Shown here piece by piece: positions 54,108-63,175 of a DNA stretch of 64,000 nt. Source of the DNA: Halomonas sp. McH1-25 (lineage in GTDB: Bacteria; Pseudomonadota; Gammaproteobacteria; Pseudomonadales; Halomonadaceae). The notes under the pieces are model-generated. The model was not told where the DNA came from and made no database searches. It saw nothing but the letters and a program-made list of their open reading frames with translations. Within the stretch, counting starts at the first letter, position 1. Every line of letters begins with the position of its first letter. A program made the position numbers and the translations under genes. Location of the stretch: assembly GCF_022348165.1 (NCBI RefSeq), contig NZ_JAKRFI010000001.1, positions 496,001 through 560,000 on the forward strand, in the 5' to 3' direction.

Positions 54108-57100
54108 CTACTCGGCGTTGATGGCGCGAGGGCTGGCCAGCTCATTCGGCGCACAATGATCGAGCAGCGTACGCCAGCGCCCCAAGACCGGCGCATCGCT
54201 TTGCGAAACCACGCCAAGCAGCCGGCGCAATGCCTCACGCGCATTCACGTCATTCGGGTCGACGGCCTCCAGCCAGAATTCCAACGCATAAAGCTCGTGA
54301 TGAATGTTCTCGTGTTCACGTGCCTGCGCCAGCGCCTGTTCAGCCAGCTTGCGAACCGGCTCAGCGGGACGACCTAGCTGGTGATATAGCTTGGCCAGTT
54401 GAATGGAGAGCTCCGGCACATAAAGCGAATGGCGCTCGCATGCCATTAGCAGGCACTGATCGAGGTAATCTTCGCCACGCGACAGTTCGCCCAGAAACAG
54501 GCAAGCATCCACGTACCATAGCACCGGTCGCTGGTATCGCTCGCGTCCGACCAGTTCGAAAGACTCTTCCAACCCGGCTTCGATCATGGCCAGCCCGGCA
54601 CGGTCACCGGTCAGGGCCTTGTGCCACCCCAGGGCACATTGGGCCGTCATGTGCCAGAGGTGCAAATCCGGCGTCTGCGTCAGCTCGAAGACGCGCTCCG
54701 CCCTGGCGCCTGCCAGATGCACATGCCCCAACTGCCGGTACAGCGACGCTGCAAACATCAGGGACATCGCCAGTGATCCGGGGTGGTTGAAGCGTTCGGC
54801 CAGCCGAATCGCAGCCTCGATCTGGACTTCGGCGTTGTGGTAATCGCCACGCAAGCACAATGCCCAACCCTGGTAGCAGGCCGCCGCCACCTGCGGATGG
54901 TCGGAGAATGGCAGCCACTCCAGCATCATCGATTGATTGAGCGGATCGATTTCCTGCAGATGGTCGTGCGCCTGCCGAATGCTTCCCGCCCAGTACTCGC
55001 AGTGAGCCTGGGCATACTCCGCCAGGCGGCGGTAGCGCGGGTCAGGGAGCTGCTGCGCCACGGCCGCCATGCGTGACGCCAACGAGAAGGCATCGGCATT
55101 GGCATATCGCTGACTGCAGCCCACCCAGAGCCCCCACTTGACCAGAAAACGCTGCTCGAGCTCGGTCTCTTCGTCGGCGCAGGGCGAACATTCGATCAGT
55201 TCACGCGCCTTGACGAAGCTTTCATGAGCAGTTGGCGAACCGTGCCCTTCCAGAGCGAAGGCGGCCTGCCCCTTGACGGTCAACAGGCTGATTTCGCGCT
55301 CGACCTGTTCGTCGACCTGACGCAAGCTGGCCAGGCCGGCATCCGCCATGCGCAGTGCCGTCCGGTTGGCACTGACCTTGAGCGCCTCCCGGGCCGCCAG
55401 TTCGAAATAGCGGGCTCCGCGTGCATAGTGCCCGCTGCGGCGCAAATGTGCGGCAAAGTCGCCCGGATTGCGACTGATCCACATCGGGAAACGCTCTTCG
55501 ATCAGGCCGACGACCTGCTGATGGATGCGGGCACGAATGTCTCGGGGACAGGATAGATAGGCCGCCTCCTGGAGCAGCGGATGGGTAAACTGATATTCGA
55601 ATTCACTGCCGGCCTCGCGACTCTCGATGATCTCGAGACGCACCATTTGCTCCAGCGCCTGCTTGAGACGCGCTTCCTCGATACCGCAGCACTCCCTGAG
55701 GAAGTCGAGGCGGAACTGACGGCCGAGTACCGCCGCCACGTGGGCAACATGCCGGTCGGTATCCAACTGGTCGATGCGACTGGCCAACAGCCCCAGCAAG
55801 CCATGAGGCAGCTCCTCGACCTGAACACTGCGGCCTTCACGACGATCCATGTCCAGTCGCCGGCAGATTTCCTGCAAGTAGAGAGGCACACCATCACAGC
55901 GTTCGATCAATTGGCTACGCAGGCGGGGGCTAAGGTGCAGGCGATAATGACGCGCCAGTTGCGACAACAGACGGGACGATTGCGTAGCGTCGAGACGCCC
56001 CAGCACGATCTGCTGATCCCAGTGCAGCTTGACCGGCAACGCTTCGCGACCATGGTAGCTGGTCACCAGCAGGAAAGGGCTATTGATCGGCAAGTGCGCC
56101 TGCAGTCCGGACAGCACCTTCAACGAAAGCTCATCGATCCACTGCAGGTCGTCGACCATGAGCACCAACGGCTTATCCTTCGTGATGTGCTTGATCAGAC
56201 CATGCAACACCCGCACGACGAGGTCCACTGCTTCACCGTTCTGGGCAATGGTCAGGCGTTCTTCCGGCACCTCCACTCCCAGCGCCTGATAGAGCATGCG
56301 GCAACGGGCTTCATCGGCCAGCAGCGCGGTCTCGCCCTGCGCTTCCAACAAGGCTTGCAACGCATCGCCATTCGGCTCGCCCTGCCAATGCCAGCGCACC
56401 AGCGACCGGGCGACGCCATAAGGCTCCTGCATCGACATCCGAGTGGTCGATATCCAGCACAATGCGGCATCCTGGCTCTGCTCCAGCTGCCTGAAGCCCA
56501 CCATCAACGCCGACTTCCCCATTCCCGAAGCGCCCTGCACCAACACACTCTGACGCAGGCCGATGCCGGCCCGGGCCAGGGCATCGCGCAACTTGCGTAG
56601 CGCATTCTCGCGACCGACCAACGCCGGCTGCAGAGTACTGCGCCCGCCCTCACCGGTGCCAAGCACCAGTGCACGCAAACGTATCTTGCCGTCACTGGCC
56701 ACCAGCCGCGACGCCAGTCGGGGCTGCAGGTCGAGAGCCGGCGGCATGTGCTGGCTGGCCTCTTGCGAGATGACCAGTTCACTGCCCTCGGCAGCGCTCA
56801 TCAACTCCAGGGAACGCTGCGTTACCTGCCCCAGGGGATCGATCAGTTGCCGCTCGGGCAGATAAACGACACGCCCGCTATGCAGTCCTGCAATGAGTGA
56901 AAACTGGGGTGCCGCCTTGTCACCGCTCCAGAGGCGTGCCGTTTCGTCCGGCAGGGCACGTCGGCAGTGCTCATAAAGCGCGACCAACTCGGCCAATTGG
57001 TGCGCCGGGCCGTGCGTGCCAAAGCACGCCAGCCCCAGGCCGCCTGTCGCTCCGGGCAACCAGAACCCTCCCAGATGATGGCACTGCCGTTCCAGCCAGC

Positions 57101-58040
57101 GCAGCAGCTCGATTTGCAGCGCCAGACAGGCGCGAACCTCGCTCCGCTCCTCCCATTCCCCGTGCAAGCTCAGGCGAATCGCCATCACGGAAAGCTGCCT
57201 GTGATCGATTTCCTCGTCACGCAGTGGCTGGCTATCCATGTTGAGTGCACGCGAATAGGCACCCTGAGGCGTGACCGGCTGTGGCTCCACCGGCGCATCG
57301 GACCAATAACGCGCCAGTTGCAGAATGCCGGGATCGGGCTGCTGTCCTGCCAAGGCCAACAGCTGCAGGTAGGCATTATATTCTTCGTGCGCTGCGGCGG
57401 ACTGGCCCTGATCGATCAGTTGCCGAATCAAGCGTTCATGAAAAGGGGCATAGCCCGAAAAACGGCTTACCAGGGTACGTAGCAACGTATCGGGAATGTC
57501 AGCGGCCGAGTTGACGACCTGCTCGGCATAGGCAATGACGCGCTGACGCCACTCGCCGCGGATTCGCACCAACCAGCGCTGATATTCGGCACATTGGGTG
57601 AGCTGGAGTTCCTCCGCCAGATCGCCCCGGTAGAGAGCGAGCAATTTCTCGAGTCGCACGACATCGGGCGGCTCGGCCAAGAGCGCATCGACCTGATGCA
57701 GGTCGAATCGCCACCGTTCCGGCAACTGGAACGCGATGGTTTGACGGGACACTACCAGCACGCGCTCGGCATCGTCCCCCAGGCTCTGGCGCAGGCAATG
57801 CAGCGCATGACGCAGATTGGTTCGCCCCGAGGACAGCCCCTGGTCGGGCCATAGCAGTTCGGCTAGCGTGGCACGATTCACCGGCTGGCCTTGCAACAGC
57901 AGATGGACCAGCAGTGCCTTGACCTTGTCGTAGCTGAATTGAGTGAGCGTATCCCCACCCAGGCTCAAGGAAAAGTGACCGAACAGCGTTAACTGGGTAT
58001 TGACGGAATCGGTCCGCATCATTGTTGTCAGTTCCTGCAT
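54108..58040 (-). CDS. Large STAND-type regulator: wHTH/BTAD, degenerate cyclase module, AAA ATPase, helical repeats
   Basis: A 1310-residue cytoplasmic protein. Residues about 16-115 form a SARP-like winged helix (KVKALLVHLLLQGQPVNRATLAELLW, TNLRHALHCLRQSL); about 118-250 form a BTAD-like helical domain (LYRGDLAEEL). Residues about 281-460 resemble a class III nucleotide cyclase (AGLHSGRVVYL, LIDPLGQVTQRSLELMSAAEGSELVIS), but the metal-binding Asp of the first strand is missing (SVMAIRL). An AAA_16-type ATPase follows, with Walker A GASGMGKS (503-510) and Walker B LVLMVDDLQW. The remainder (about 850-1310) is TPR-like. It may be a signal-gated transcription factor; target and signal are unknown. 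Start ATG 58040, or ATG 58022 with a better AGGA. Confidence 0.85.
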   Translation of the reverse strand: MQELTTMMRTDSVNTQLTLFGHFSLSLGGDTLTQFSYDKVKALLVHLLLQGQPVNRATLAELLWPDQGLSSGRTNLRHALHCLRQSLGDDAERVLVVSRQTIAFQLPERWRFDLHQVDALLAEPPDVVRLEKLLALYRGDLAEELQLTQCAEYQRWLVRIRGEWRQRVIAYAEQVVNSAADIPDTLLRTLVSRFSGYAPFHERLIRQLIDQGQSAAAHEEYNAYLQLLALAGQQPDPGILQLARYWSDAPVEPQPVTPQGAYSRALNMDSQPLRDEEIDHRQLSVMAIRLSLHGEWEERSEVRACLALQIELLRWLERQCHHLGGFWLPGATGGLGLACFGTHGPAHQLAELVALYEHCRRALPDETARLWSGDKAAPQFSLIAGLHSGRVVYLPERQLIDPLGQVTQRSLELMSAAEGSELVISQEASQHMPPALDLQPRLASRLVASDGKIRLRALVLGTGEGGRSTLQPALVGRENALRKLRDALARAGIGLRQSVLVQGASGMGKSALMVGFRQLEQSQDAALCWISTTRMSMQEPYGVARSLVRWHWQGEPNGDALQALLEAQGETALLADEARCRMLYQALGVEVPEERLTIAQNGEAVDLVVRVLHGLIKHITKDKPLVLMVDDLQWIDELSLKVLSGLQAHLPINSPFLLVTSYHGREALPVKLHWDQQIVLGRLDATQSSRLLSQLARHYRLHLSPRLRSQLIERCDGVPLYLQEICRRLDMDRREGRSVQVEELPHGLLGLLASRIDQLDTDRHVAHVAAVLGRQFRLDFLRECCGIEEARLKQALEQMVRLEIIESREAGSEFEYQFTHPLLQEAAYLSCPRDIRARIHQQVVGLIEERFPMWISRNPGDFAAHLRRSGHYARGARYFELAAREALKVSANRTALRMADAGLASLRQVDEQVEREISLLTVKGQAAFALEGHGSPTAHESFVKARELIECSPCADEETELEQRFLVKWGLWVGCSQRYANADAFSLASRMAAVAQQLPDPRYRRLAEYAQAHCEYWAGSIRQAHDHLQEIDPLNQSMMLEWLPFSDHPQVAAACYQGWALCLRGDYHNAEVQIEAAIRLAERFNHPGSLAMSLMFAASLYRQLGHVHLAGARAERVFELTQTPDLHLWHMTAQCALGWHKALTGDRAGLAMIEAGLEESFELVGRERYQRPVLWYVDACLFLGELSRGEDYLDQCLLMACERHSLYVPELSIQLAKLYHQLGRPAEPVRKLAEQALAQAREHENIHHELYALEFWLEAVDPNDVNAREALRRLLGVVSQSDAPVLGRWRTLLDHCAPNELASPRAINAE

Positions 58041-58086
58041 TGTTCTGTCGACGACTGCAAGGCGTCACCGCCCAACCCTAGCTGCC

Positions 58087-58725
58087 TCAGGCCGCGGCAG
58101 GCAAACCGCTATGGAAACGGAAGACCGTATCCGGCGCCTCGATCAACTCACGCTCGCGTTCAGCGAAAAACGCGATACGCGCGTCGATGGAATCGGTGGC
58201 AAAGTATCGAGCCAACATCAAATAATCTTCGTAATGACGCCCTTCCGACTTAACCAGAGAGCGATAGAACTTGGCAAGCTCGTCATCGAGACGCGGTATC
58301 AGCCGGGCGAAACGTTCGCAACTGCGTGCCTCGATGAAAGCCCCGACGATCAAAATGTCGATAAGACGCTCGGGATCGTCGCGACGTACATGGCTGCGCA
58401 GCCCTTCGGCATAGCGCGCCGCACTGAGATGGCGGTAAACGACACCGCGCGCCTCCATCAGCTTGACCACCTGCTCGAAGTGCAGGAGCTCCTCTCGAGC
58501 CAATTGCGACATCTTTGTCAACAATAAAGGGCGATCGACATAACGATACATCAGGCTCATGGCAGTCGATGCCGCCTTCTTCTCGCACTGCGCATGATCG
58601 ATCAACAGCAGCTCCTGATTGGCCAAGGCAGCGTCACACCAAGCCTCAGGCGTGGCACAGGGCAAAAAATCGAGCAGTTCGGCAGGCAGCAACGCCTCTA
58701 CGGTATCGGACATGGTCGTCATCAT
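58087..58725 (-). CDS. miaE: tRNA-(ms2io6A)-hydroxylase MiaE
   Basis: A 212-residue di-iron monooxygenase that hydroxylates the isopentenyl group of ms2i6A37 in tRNA. The ferritin-like helices carry the metal ligands: NQELLLIDHAQCEKKAASTAMSL, LAREELLHFEQVVKLM (ExxH) and SEGRHYEDYLMLA, with EARSCERF. The ATG at 58725 overlaps the upstream TGA (ATGA), indicating coupling to the DUF1289 gene; nearby ATGs at 58722 and 58713 are alternatives. Confidence 0.92.
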   Translation of the reverse strand: MMTTMSDTVEALLPAELLDFLPCATPEAWCDAALANQELLLIDHAQCEKKAASTAMSLMYRYVDRPLLLTKMSQLAREELLHFEQVVKLMEARGVVYRHLSAARYAEGLRSHVRRDDPERLIDILIVGAFIEARSCERFARLIPRLDDELAKFYRSLVKSEGRHYEDYLMLARYFATDSIDARIAFFAERERELIEAPDTVFRFHSGLPAAA

Positions 58726-59171
58726 ATTGGTTGATCGAGTCGCTGTGCCTGGCTGCGCTTCTGTGCATGCTCGAGCAATGCCAAGCTAATCGACTCATAC
58801 ATTTCATCGGCAGAGAGCGACAAACCTTTACCGCACGGCTGCAGGCCGTAACGGGTCAGGTCGACGATTCGGGTCCGCCCGACACGTAACAGTTCGACCG
58901 CCCGCGACAACGGTGGCTGGTTCTCGCGAAAGCGAACGCGATGGCGGACGAGTTGCACTTCGAGCGTCTCGGCACTGGTAACTTGCAGAAACTCTCCTGC
59001 AATCGCTACCCGGAGCCCGTCCAATTCGGCCATACGCCGGCGTCGCTCATCATCGTCGTAAGCGAACCAGTCACGTATTTCACTGTCGCTGCGCTGGCAC
59101 CCCCGGCAGGCAGTGTCCCCCACTGTGGTGGAACACAACCCGACGCAGGGAGAAGCGATACGTTGCGTCAT
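58722..59171 (-). CDS. DUF1289 domain protein with a C-terminal extension
   Basis: A 149-residue protein. The first 50 residues are the DUF1289 cysteine domain: SPCVGLCSTT with Cys9 and Cys13, then ACRGCQRS with Cys22 and Cys25, and EIRDWFAYDDDERRRRMAEL. Most DUF1289 proteins end here; this one has about 90 further residues (VEVQL-type strand, RVGRTRIVDLTRYGLQPCG, then a helix) that I do not recognise. Translational coupling to miaE suggests a joint function, perhaps in tRNA modification or Fe-S/zinc handling. Function unknown. Confidence 0.82.
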   Translation of the reverse strand: MTQRIASPCVGLCSTTVGDTACRGCQRSDSEIRDWFAYDDDERRRRMAELDGLRVAIAGEFLQVTSAETLEVQLVRHRVRFRENQPPLSRAVELLRVGRTRIVDLTRYGLQPCGKGLSLSADEMYESISLALLEHAQKRSQAQRLDQPI

Positions 59172-59298
59172 GGCAGATCCTCTTCAAGCGCCTCATGGTA
59201 ACGCGACAATTTCATGTCAGCGATAGCGAAAACAGCGGTTCTTGTCGTTGCGCTACACCGCGGCGACCAAAGTGGAACGCCAAGCAGGCGGGCTTCGC

Positions 59299-59327
59299 TT
59301 AACATTGTCGACATTCTCGCGTAGAAT
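59299..59327 (+). promoter_or_regulatory. Sigma-70 promoter of acnB
   Basis: TTAACA (59299-59304), 17 nt, TAGAAT (59322-59327). It gives a leader of about 110 nt that contains the tandem repeat at 59350-59379. Confidence 0.7.
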
Positions 59328-59349
59328 CGCGGCGGCCTGTCAGCGGTCG

Positions 59350-59379
59350 GGGTCGCCTGTCATCGGGTCGCCTTTCATC
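59350..59379 (+). repeat. 15-nt tandem repeat in the acnB leader
   Basis: GGGTCGCCTGTCATC (59350-59364) is followed directly by GGGTCGCCTTTCATC (59365-59379), one mismatch; a third, weaker version (GGCCTGTCAGCGG) precedes. A small hairpin ATCGACATGAGTCGAT follows at about 59377-59392. Confidence 0.7.
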
Positions 59380-59446
59380 GACATGAGTCGATGTACCCCT
59401 CCTCCGATCGCTCATGGAATCCGAAAAATAGATGAGGATCCCCAAC

Positions 59447-62050
59447 GTGCTTGAAGCCTACCGCCAACATGTCGAGGAGCGCGCTGCCGAGGGCGTGCCG
59501 CCGAAGCCGCTCAACGCCGAGCAGACCGCTGCGCTGGTCGACCTCCTCAAGAACCCGCCGGCGGGTGAGGAGCAGTTTCTCCTCGAACTGATCACCGATC
59601 GCGTTCCCCCCGGTGTCGATGAGGCCGCCTATGTCAAGGCCGGTTTTCTCACCGCCATCGCCAAGGGCGAAGCCGAATCGCCACTGATCGACAAGATTCA
59701 TGCGGTCAAGCTGTTGGGGACCATGCAGGGTGGCTATAACATCGCCACCCTCGTCGAGTTGCTCGACGACGCCAGCCTCGCCAAGGAAGCCGGCGAACAA
59801 CTCAAGCACACCCTGCTGATGTTCGATGCCTTCCACGACGTCGCCGATCGAGCCAAGGCCGGCAACGCCGTCGCCAAGGACGTCCTGCAATCCTGGGCCG
59901 ACGCCGAGTGGTACCTGGCCAAGCCGGCGCTTGCCGACAAGATCACGCTGAGCGTATTCAAGGTCCCCGGCGAAACCAACACCGACGACCTGTCACCGGC
60001 ACCGGATGCCTGGTCTCGTCCGGACATCCCGCTGCACGCCAACGCCATGCTCAAGAACGAGCGCGAAGGCATCCAGCCTGAGGTGCCCGGCACCAAGGGC
60101 CCGCTGGCCCAGATCGACGAAGTCAAGGCCAAGGGGTATCCGGTCGCTTACGTCGGTGACGTAGTCGGCACCGGCTCCTCACGCAAGTCCGCCACCAACT
60201 CCGTGCTGTGGTTCTTCGGCGACGACATTCCGTTCGTACCCAACAAGCGCGCCGGTGGCTTCTGCTTCGGCGGCAAGATCGCCCCGATCTTCTTCAATAC
60301 CATGGAAGATGCCGGCGCTCTGCCCATCGAGATGGATGTCTCGCAGATGGCCATGGGCGACGTCATCGACGTCTACCCCTACGAGGGCAAGGTTTGCCGT
60401 CATGGTACCGACGAGGTACTGACCACCTTCGAACTCAAGACCCGCGTGATTCTCGACGAAGTGCGTGCCGGCGGTCGCATTCCGCTGATCATCGGTCGCG
60501 GTCTGACCGACAAGGCACGCAACGAACTCGGCCTGGGTCCGTCCGACGTGTTCAAGACGCCGGAGCAGCCGGCTGACAGCGGCAAGGGCTTCACCCTGGC
60601 CCAGAAGATGGTCGGCAAGGCCTGCGGCATGGACGGTGTGCGCCCCGGCATGTACTGCGAGCCGAAGATGACCACCGTCGGTTCTCAGGACACCACCGGC
60701 CCGATGACCCGCGACGAACTCAAGGATCTCGCCTGTCTGGGCTTCCAGGCCGACCTGGTGATGCAGTCGTTCTGTCATACCAGCGCCTACCCCAAGCCGG
60801 TCGACGTGGAAACCCACCACACCCTGCCCGACTTCATCATGAACCGTGGCGGCGTGTCGCTGCGTCCGGGTGACGGCATCATCCATTCGTGGCTGAATCG
60901 CATGCTGCTGCCCGATACGGTGGGCACCGGCGGCGACTCCCACACCCGCTTCCCGATGGGCATCTCGTTCCCGGCAGGTTCCGGCCTGGTGGCCTTCGCC
61001 GCCGCCACCGGCGTCATGCCGCTGGATATGCCGGAGTCGGTATTGGTGCGCTTCAAGGGCGAGCGCCAGCCCGGCATCACCCTGCGCGACCTGGTGCATG
61101 CCATCCCGTTGTATGGCATCAAGCAGGGGCTGCTGACCGTCGAGAAGTCCGGCAAGAAGAATGCCTTCTCGGGTCGCATCCTGGAGATCGAAGGTCTCGA
61201 GGATCTCACCGTCGAGCAGGCCTTCGAACTCTCCGACGCGTCTGCCGAGCGCAGTGCCGCGGGCTGCACCATCACCCTGTCCGAAGACAGCGTGAGCGAA
61301 TACCTCAAGTCGAACATCACGCTGCTCAAATGGATGATCGCCAACGGTTACGGCGACGTGCGTACCCTGGAACGCCGTATCCTGGCCATGGAAGAGTGGC
61401 TGGCCAACCCGAGTCTGATGCGTGCCGACAAGGACGCCGAGTATGCCGAGGTCATCGAGATCGATCTCAGCGAGATCACCGAGCCCGTGCTCTGTGCACC
61501 CAACGATCCCGACGATGCCCGTCTGCTTTCCGACGTGGCCGGCGAGACCATCGACGAAGTGTTCATCGGCTCGTGCATGACCAACATCGGCCACTTCCGT
61601 GCCGCGGGCAAGCTCTTGGAAAAGCAGCCGGCCGGTAGCCTGAAGACCCGCCTGTGGCTGGCGCCGCCGACCAAGATGGACCAGCACCAGTTGACCGAAG
61701 AAGGTTATTACGGCATTTATGGTCGTGCCGGAGCACGGATGGAAATGCCGGGCTGCTCGCTGTGCATGGGTAACCAGGCCCGTGTCGCGCCCAAGTCCAC
61801 CGTAGTCTCGACCTCGACCCGCAACTTCCCCAATCGTCTGGGCGACGGCGCCAATGTCTATCTGGCCTCAGCCGAGTTGGCCGCAGTGGCTGCCGTGGTT
61901 GGCCGCCTGCCGTCGGTCGAGGAATACATGGGCTACATGGGCGAGTTCAATGCCATGGCCGGTGAAATTTATCGATACATGAACTTCCATGAGATCGAGG
62001 AATATCAGAAGATGGCCTCGAACGTGATTCCTGTCGCACAGGAAGCCTGA
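59447..62050 (+). CDS. acnB: Aconitate hydratase B
   Basis: An 867-residue TCA-cycle enzyme, near-consensus to E. coli AcnB (865) throughout: N-terminal helical domain ([19 protein letters not shown]), swivel domain [16 protein letters not shown], and Fe-S ligands in [11 protein letters not shown] and GCSLCMGNQ. The GTG start at 59447 ([16 protein letters not shown]) matches the family start and has GAGGA 8 nt upstream; the ATG at 59432 would add MRIPN and has no ribosome site. AcnB converts citrate and 2-methylcitrate intermediates and acts as an iron-sensing RNA-binding protein in its apo-form. Confidence 0.96.
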   Translation: MLEAYRQHVEERAAEGVPPKPLNAEQTAALVDLLKNPPAGEEQFLLELITDRVPPGVDEAAYVKAGFLTAIAKGEAESPLIDKIHAVKLLGTMQGGYNIATLVELLDDASLAKEAGEQLKHTLLMFDAFHDVADRAKAGNAVAKDVLQSWADAEWYLAKPALADKITLSVFKVPGETNTDDLSPAPDAWSRPDIPLHANAMLKNEREGIQPEVPGTKGPLAQIDEVKAKGYPVAYVGDVVGTGSSRKSATNSVLWFFGDDIPFVPNKRAGGFCFGGKIAPIFFNTMEDAGALPIEMDVSQMAMGDVIDVYPYEGKVCRHGTDEVLTTFELKTRVILDEVRAGGRIPLIIGRGLTDKARNELGLGPSDVFKTPEQPADSGKGFTLAQKMVGKACGMDGVRPGMYCEPKMTTVGSQDTTGPMTRDELKDLACLGFQADLVMQSFCHTSAYPKPVDVETHHTLPDFIMNRGGVSLRPGDGIIHSWLNRMLLPDTVGTGGDSHTRFPMGISFPAGSGLVAFAAATGVMPLDMPESVLVRFKGERQPGITLRDLVHAIPLYGIKQGLLTVEKSGKKNAFSGRILEIEGLEDLTVEQAFELSDASAERSAAGCTITLSEDSVSEYLKSNITLLKWMIANGYGDVRTLERRILAMEEWLANPSLMRADKDAEYAEVIEIDLSEITEPVLCAPNDPDDARLLSDVAGETIDEVFIGSCMTNIGHFRAAGKLLEKQPAGSLKTRLWLAPPTKMDQHQLTEEGYYGIYGRAGARMEMPGCSLCMGNQARVAPKSTVVSTSTRNFPNRLGDGANVYLASAELAAVAAVVGRLPSVEEYMGYMGEFNAMAGEIYRYMNFHEIEEYQKMASNVIPVAQEA

Positions 62051-62111
62051 TTCTTTGGTTCCGATGCTCGCACCATCGCTGGGACGCTAGGTGTCCTAGA
62101 GCCGAAGACCG

Positions 62112-62142
62112 AAGCGCCCCGTCCATGACGGGGCGCTTTTTT
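62112..62142 (+). terminator. Rho-independent terminator of acnB
   Basis: A 12-bp stem AAGCGCCCCGTC (62112-62123) with its complement at 62127-62138, followed by a TTTTTT run. Confidence 0.95.
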
Positions 62143-62177
62143 ATACAAAAATATACGTGTCGATAACATTGCAAGTC

Positions 62178-62206
62178 TTGATATCGAACAGTGTTCGAAT
62201 TAGATT
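62178..62206 (+). promoter_or_regulatory. Promoter of the first barrel gene with an operator-like palindrome in the spacer
   Basis: TTGATA (62178-62183), 17 nt, TAGATT (62201-62206). The spacer holds a perfect inverted repeat TCGAAC-AGT-GTTCGA (62184-62198), ideally placed for a repressor or an MerR-type activator. Confidence 0.6.
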
Positions 62207-62319
62207 TCCAGTGTCTCAATCAAACGGTCGTTACATTGCGTGGAATACGGCAGGATGCCGTCACCCCCTCCGCCGGCTGCTACGTTGCCAACGTGCCGAC
62301 GATCACAAGGAGAACCACC

Positions 62320-62922
62320 GTGAAATTCAAACCTTTCATTACTGCTTCGCTAGCGTCTTCCGTTCTTTACGTAGCCGCGCCTTCGGCCATGGCTGCCCCG
62401 AACGGTGAAGGGCTTTACCTCGGCGTTGGGACCGGGTTCAGTTCATTGAAGAACGACAGCGATGAGGTCGACGATTTCATCGAATCCGGCTCGGAGGATT
62501 TCGACATCGATGACGATGACAATTCCTTCAAGGGCTTTGTGGGCTACGAGTTCAATCCTTACTTCGCGACTGAGCTGTTCTATGCCGACCTGGGCAAGAC
62601 GCGCCTGGAAGGCAACGACATTGCCAGTACCGATCTGGAATCGGACGCCTACGGCGTGAGCGTCGTCGGCCAGTTGCCAATCACCTCTTGGTTTACCGCC
62701 TTTGCCAAGATCGGCGTCGCCAAATGGGAGACCGATGTCGACGGCAATCTGGGCGGTGCCGATCTCGACCTTGAAGACCAGGACGGTACCGATCCGGTCT
62801 ATGGTGTCGGCGCTCAATTGAATTTCTCACCGATCTTCGTGCGTGCCGAATACGAACGTTACGACTTCGATAGCGATTACCAAATCGACAGCGTCAGTGC
62901 ATCTGCCGGTTTTCGCTTCTAA
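62320..62922 (+). CDS. Outer-membrane beta-barrel protein (OmpA-like fold), copy 1
   Basis: A 200-residue secreted protein. The start is GTG at 62320 with AAGGAG at a 7-nt spacing; the signal peptide ends PSAMA-A near residue 26. The mature protein shows alternating amphipathic strands (GLYLGVGTGFSSL, FKGFVGYEFNPYFATELFYADLG, YGVSVVGQLPITSWFTAFAKIGVAKW, VYGVGAQLNFSPIFVRAEYERYDF) and ends in ASAGFRF with the terminal Phe needed for barrel assembly. This is an eight-stranded outer-membrane barrel (OMP_b-brl type). Loops are very acidic (DFDIDDDDN), as in halophiles. Substrate or role unknown. Confidence 0.88.
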   Translation: MKFKPFITASLASSVLYVAAPSAMAAPNGEGLYLGVGTGFSSLKNDSDEVDDFIESGSEDFDIDDDDNSFKGFVGYEFNPYFATELFYADLGKTRLEGNDIASTDLESDAYGVSVVGQLPITSWFTAFAKIGVAKWETDVDGNLGGADLDLEDQDGTDPVYGVGAQLNFSPIFVRAEYERYDFDSDYQIDSVSASAGFRF

Positions 62923-62960
62923 GGTCTGAGTTCACTGCTCGGCAGCTCGCAGCGAGACAG

Positions 62961-62986
62961 ACTGCCCACCGCATGCGGTGGGCAGT
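62961..62986 (+). terminator. Terminator after the first barrel gene
   Basis: A fully palindromic 26-nt element (ACTGCCCACCGCATGCGGTGGGCAGT) followed by TTCATTT. The loop is short, but the stem is strong. Confidence 0.8.
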
Positions 62987-63175
62987 TTCATTTATCGTCC
63001 AAGTCCTTAACGATAGTTACCCCCCGTAACTCAGCCATCCTTGTCGATTGGCCCTGTCCGGCTTACTTTTAATGCACGTATGTTCTCCGACCCATTCGCA
63101 ACGACGCCAACTCCGTTCGTATCAGCGGTTGGCGATCGCGATAACAAGACTTGTCGCATCACAGGGAGACTTCCC

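Noticed and set aside
55581-56600. 339-residue plus-strand open frame
   Set aside because: Antisense to the ATPase part of the STAND regulator; no recognisable domain, and the minus-strand frame has clear Walker motifs.
56660-57200. Functional adenylate cyclase in the STAND regulator
   Set aside because: The domain is similar in outline, but the metal-binding Asp in the first strand is missing, so catalysis is not expected.
59432-59446. ATG at 59432 as acnB start
   Set aside because: No ribosome site is before it, and the five extra residues are absent in AcnB; the GTG at 59447 gives the family N-terminus and has GAGGA 8 nt upstream.
60179-61687. 502-residue minus-strand open frame
   Set aside because: Fully antisense to acnB, whose protein is near-consensus over the region; His/Gly-rich composition is typical of shadow frames.
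62184-62198. LexA box of the Gram-positive type
   Set aside because: The half-sites CGAAC and GTTCG are separated by 3 and not 4 nt, and gammaproteobacterial LexA uses CTGT-N8-ACAG; kept only as an unassigned operator.
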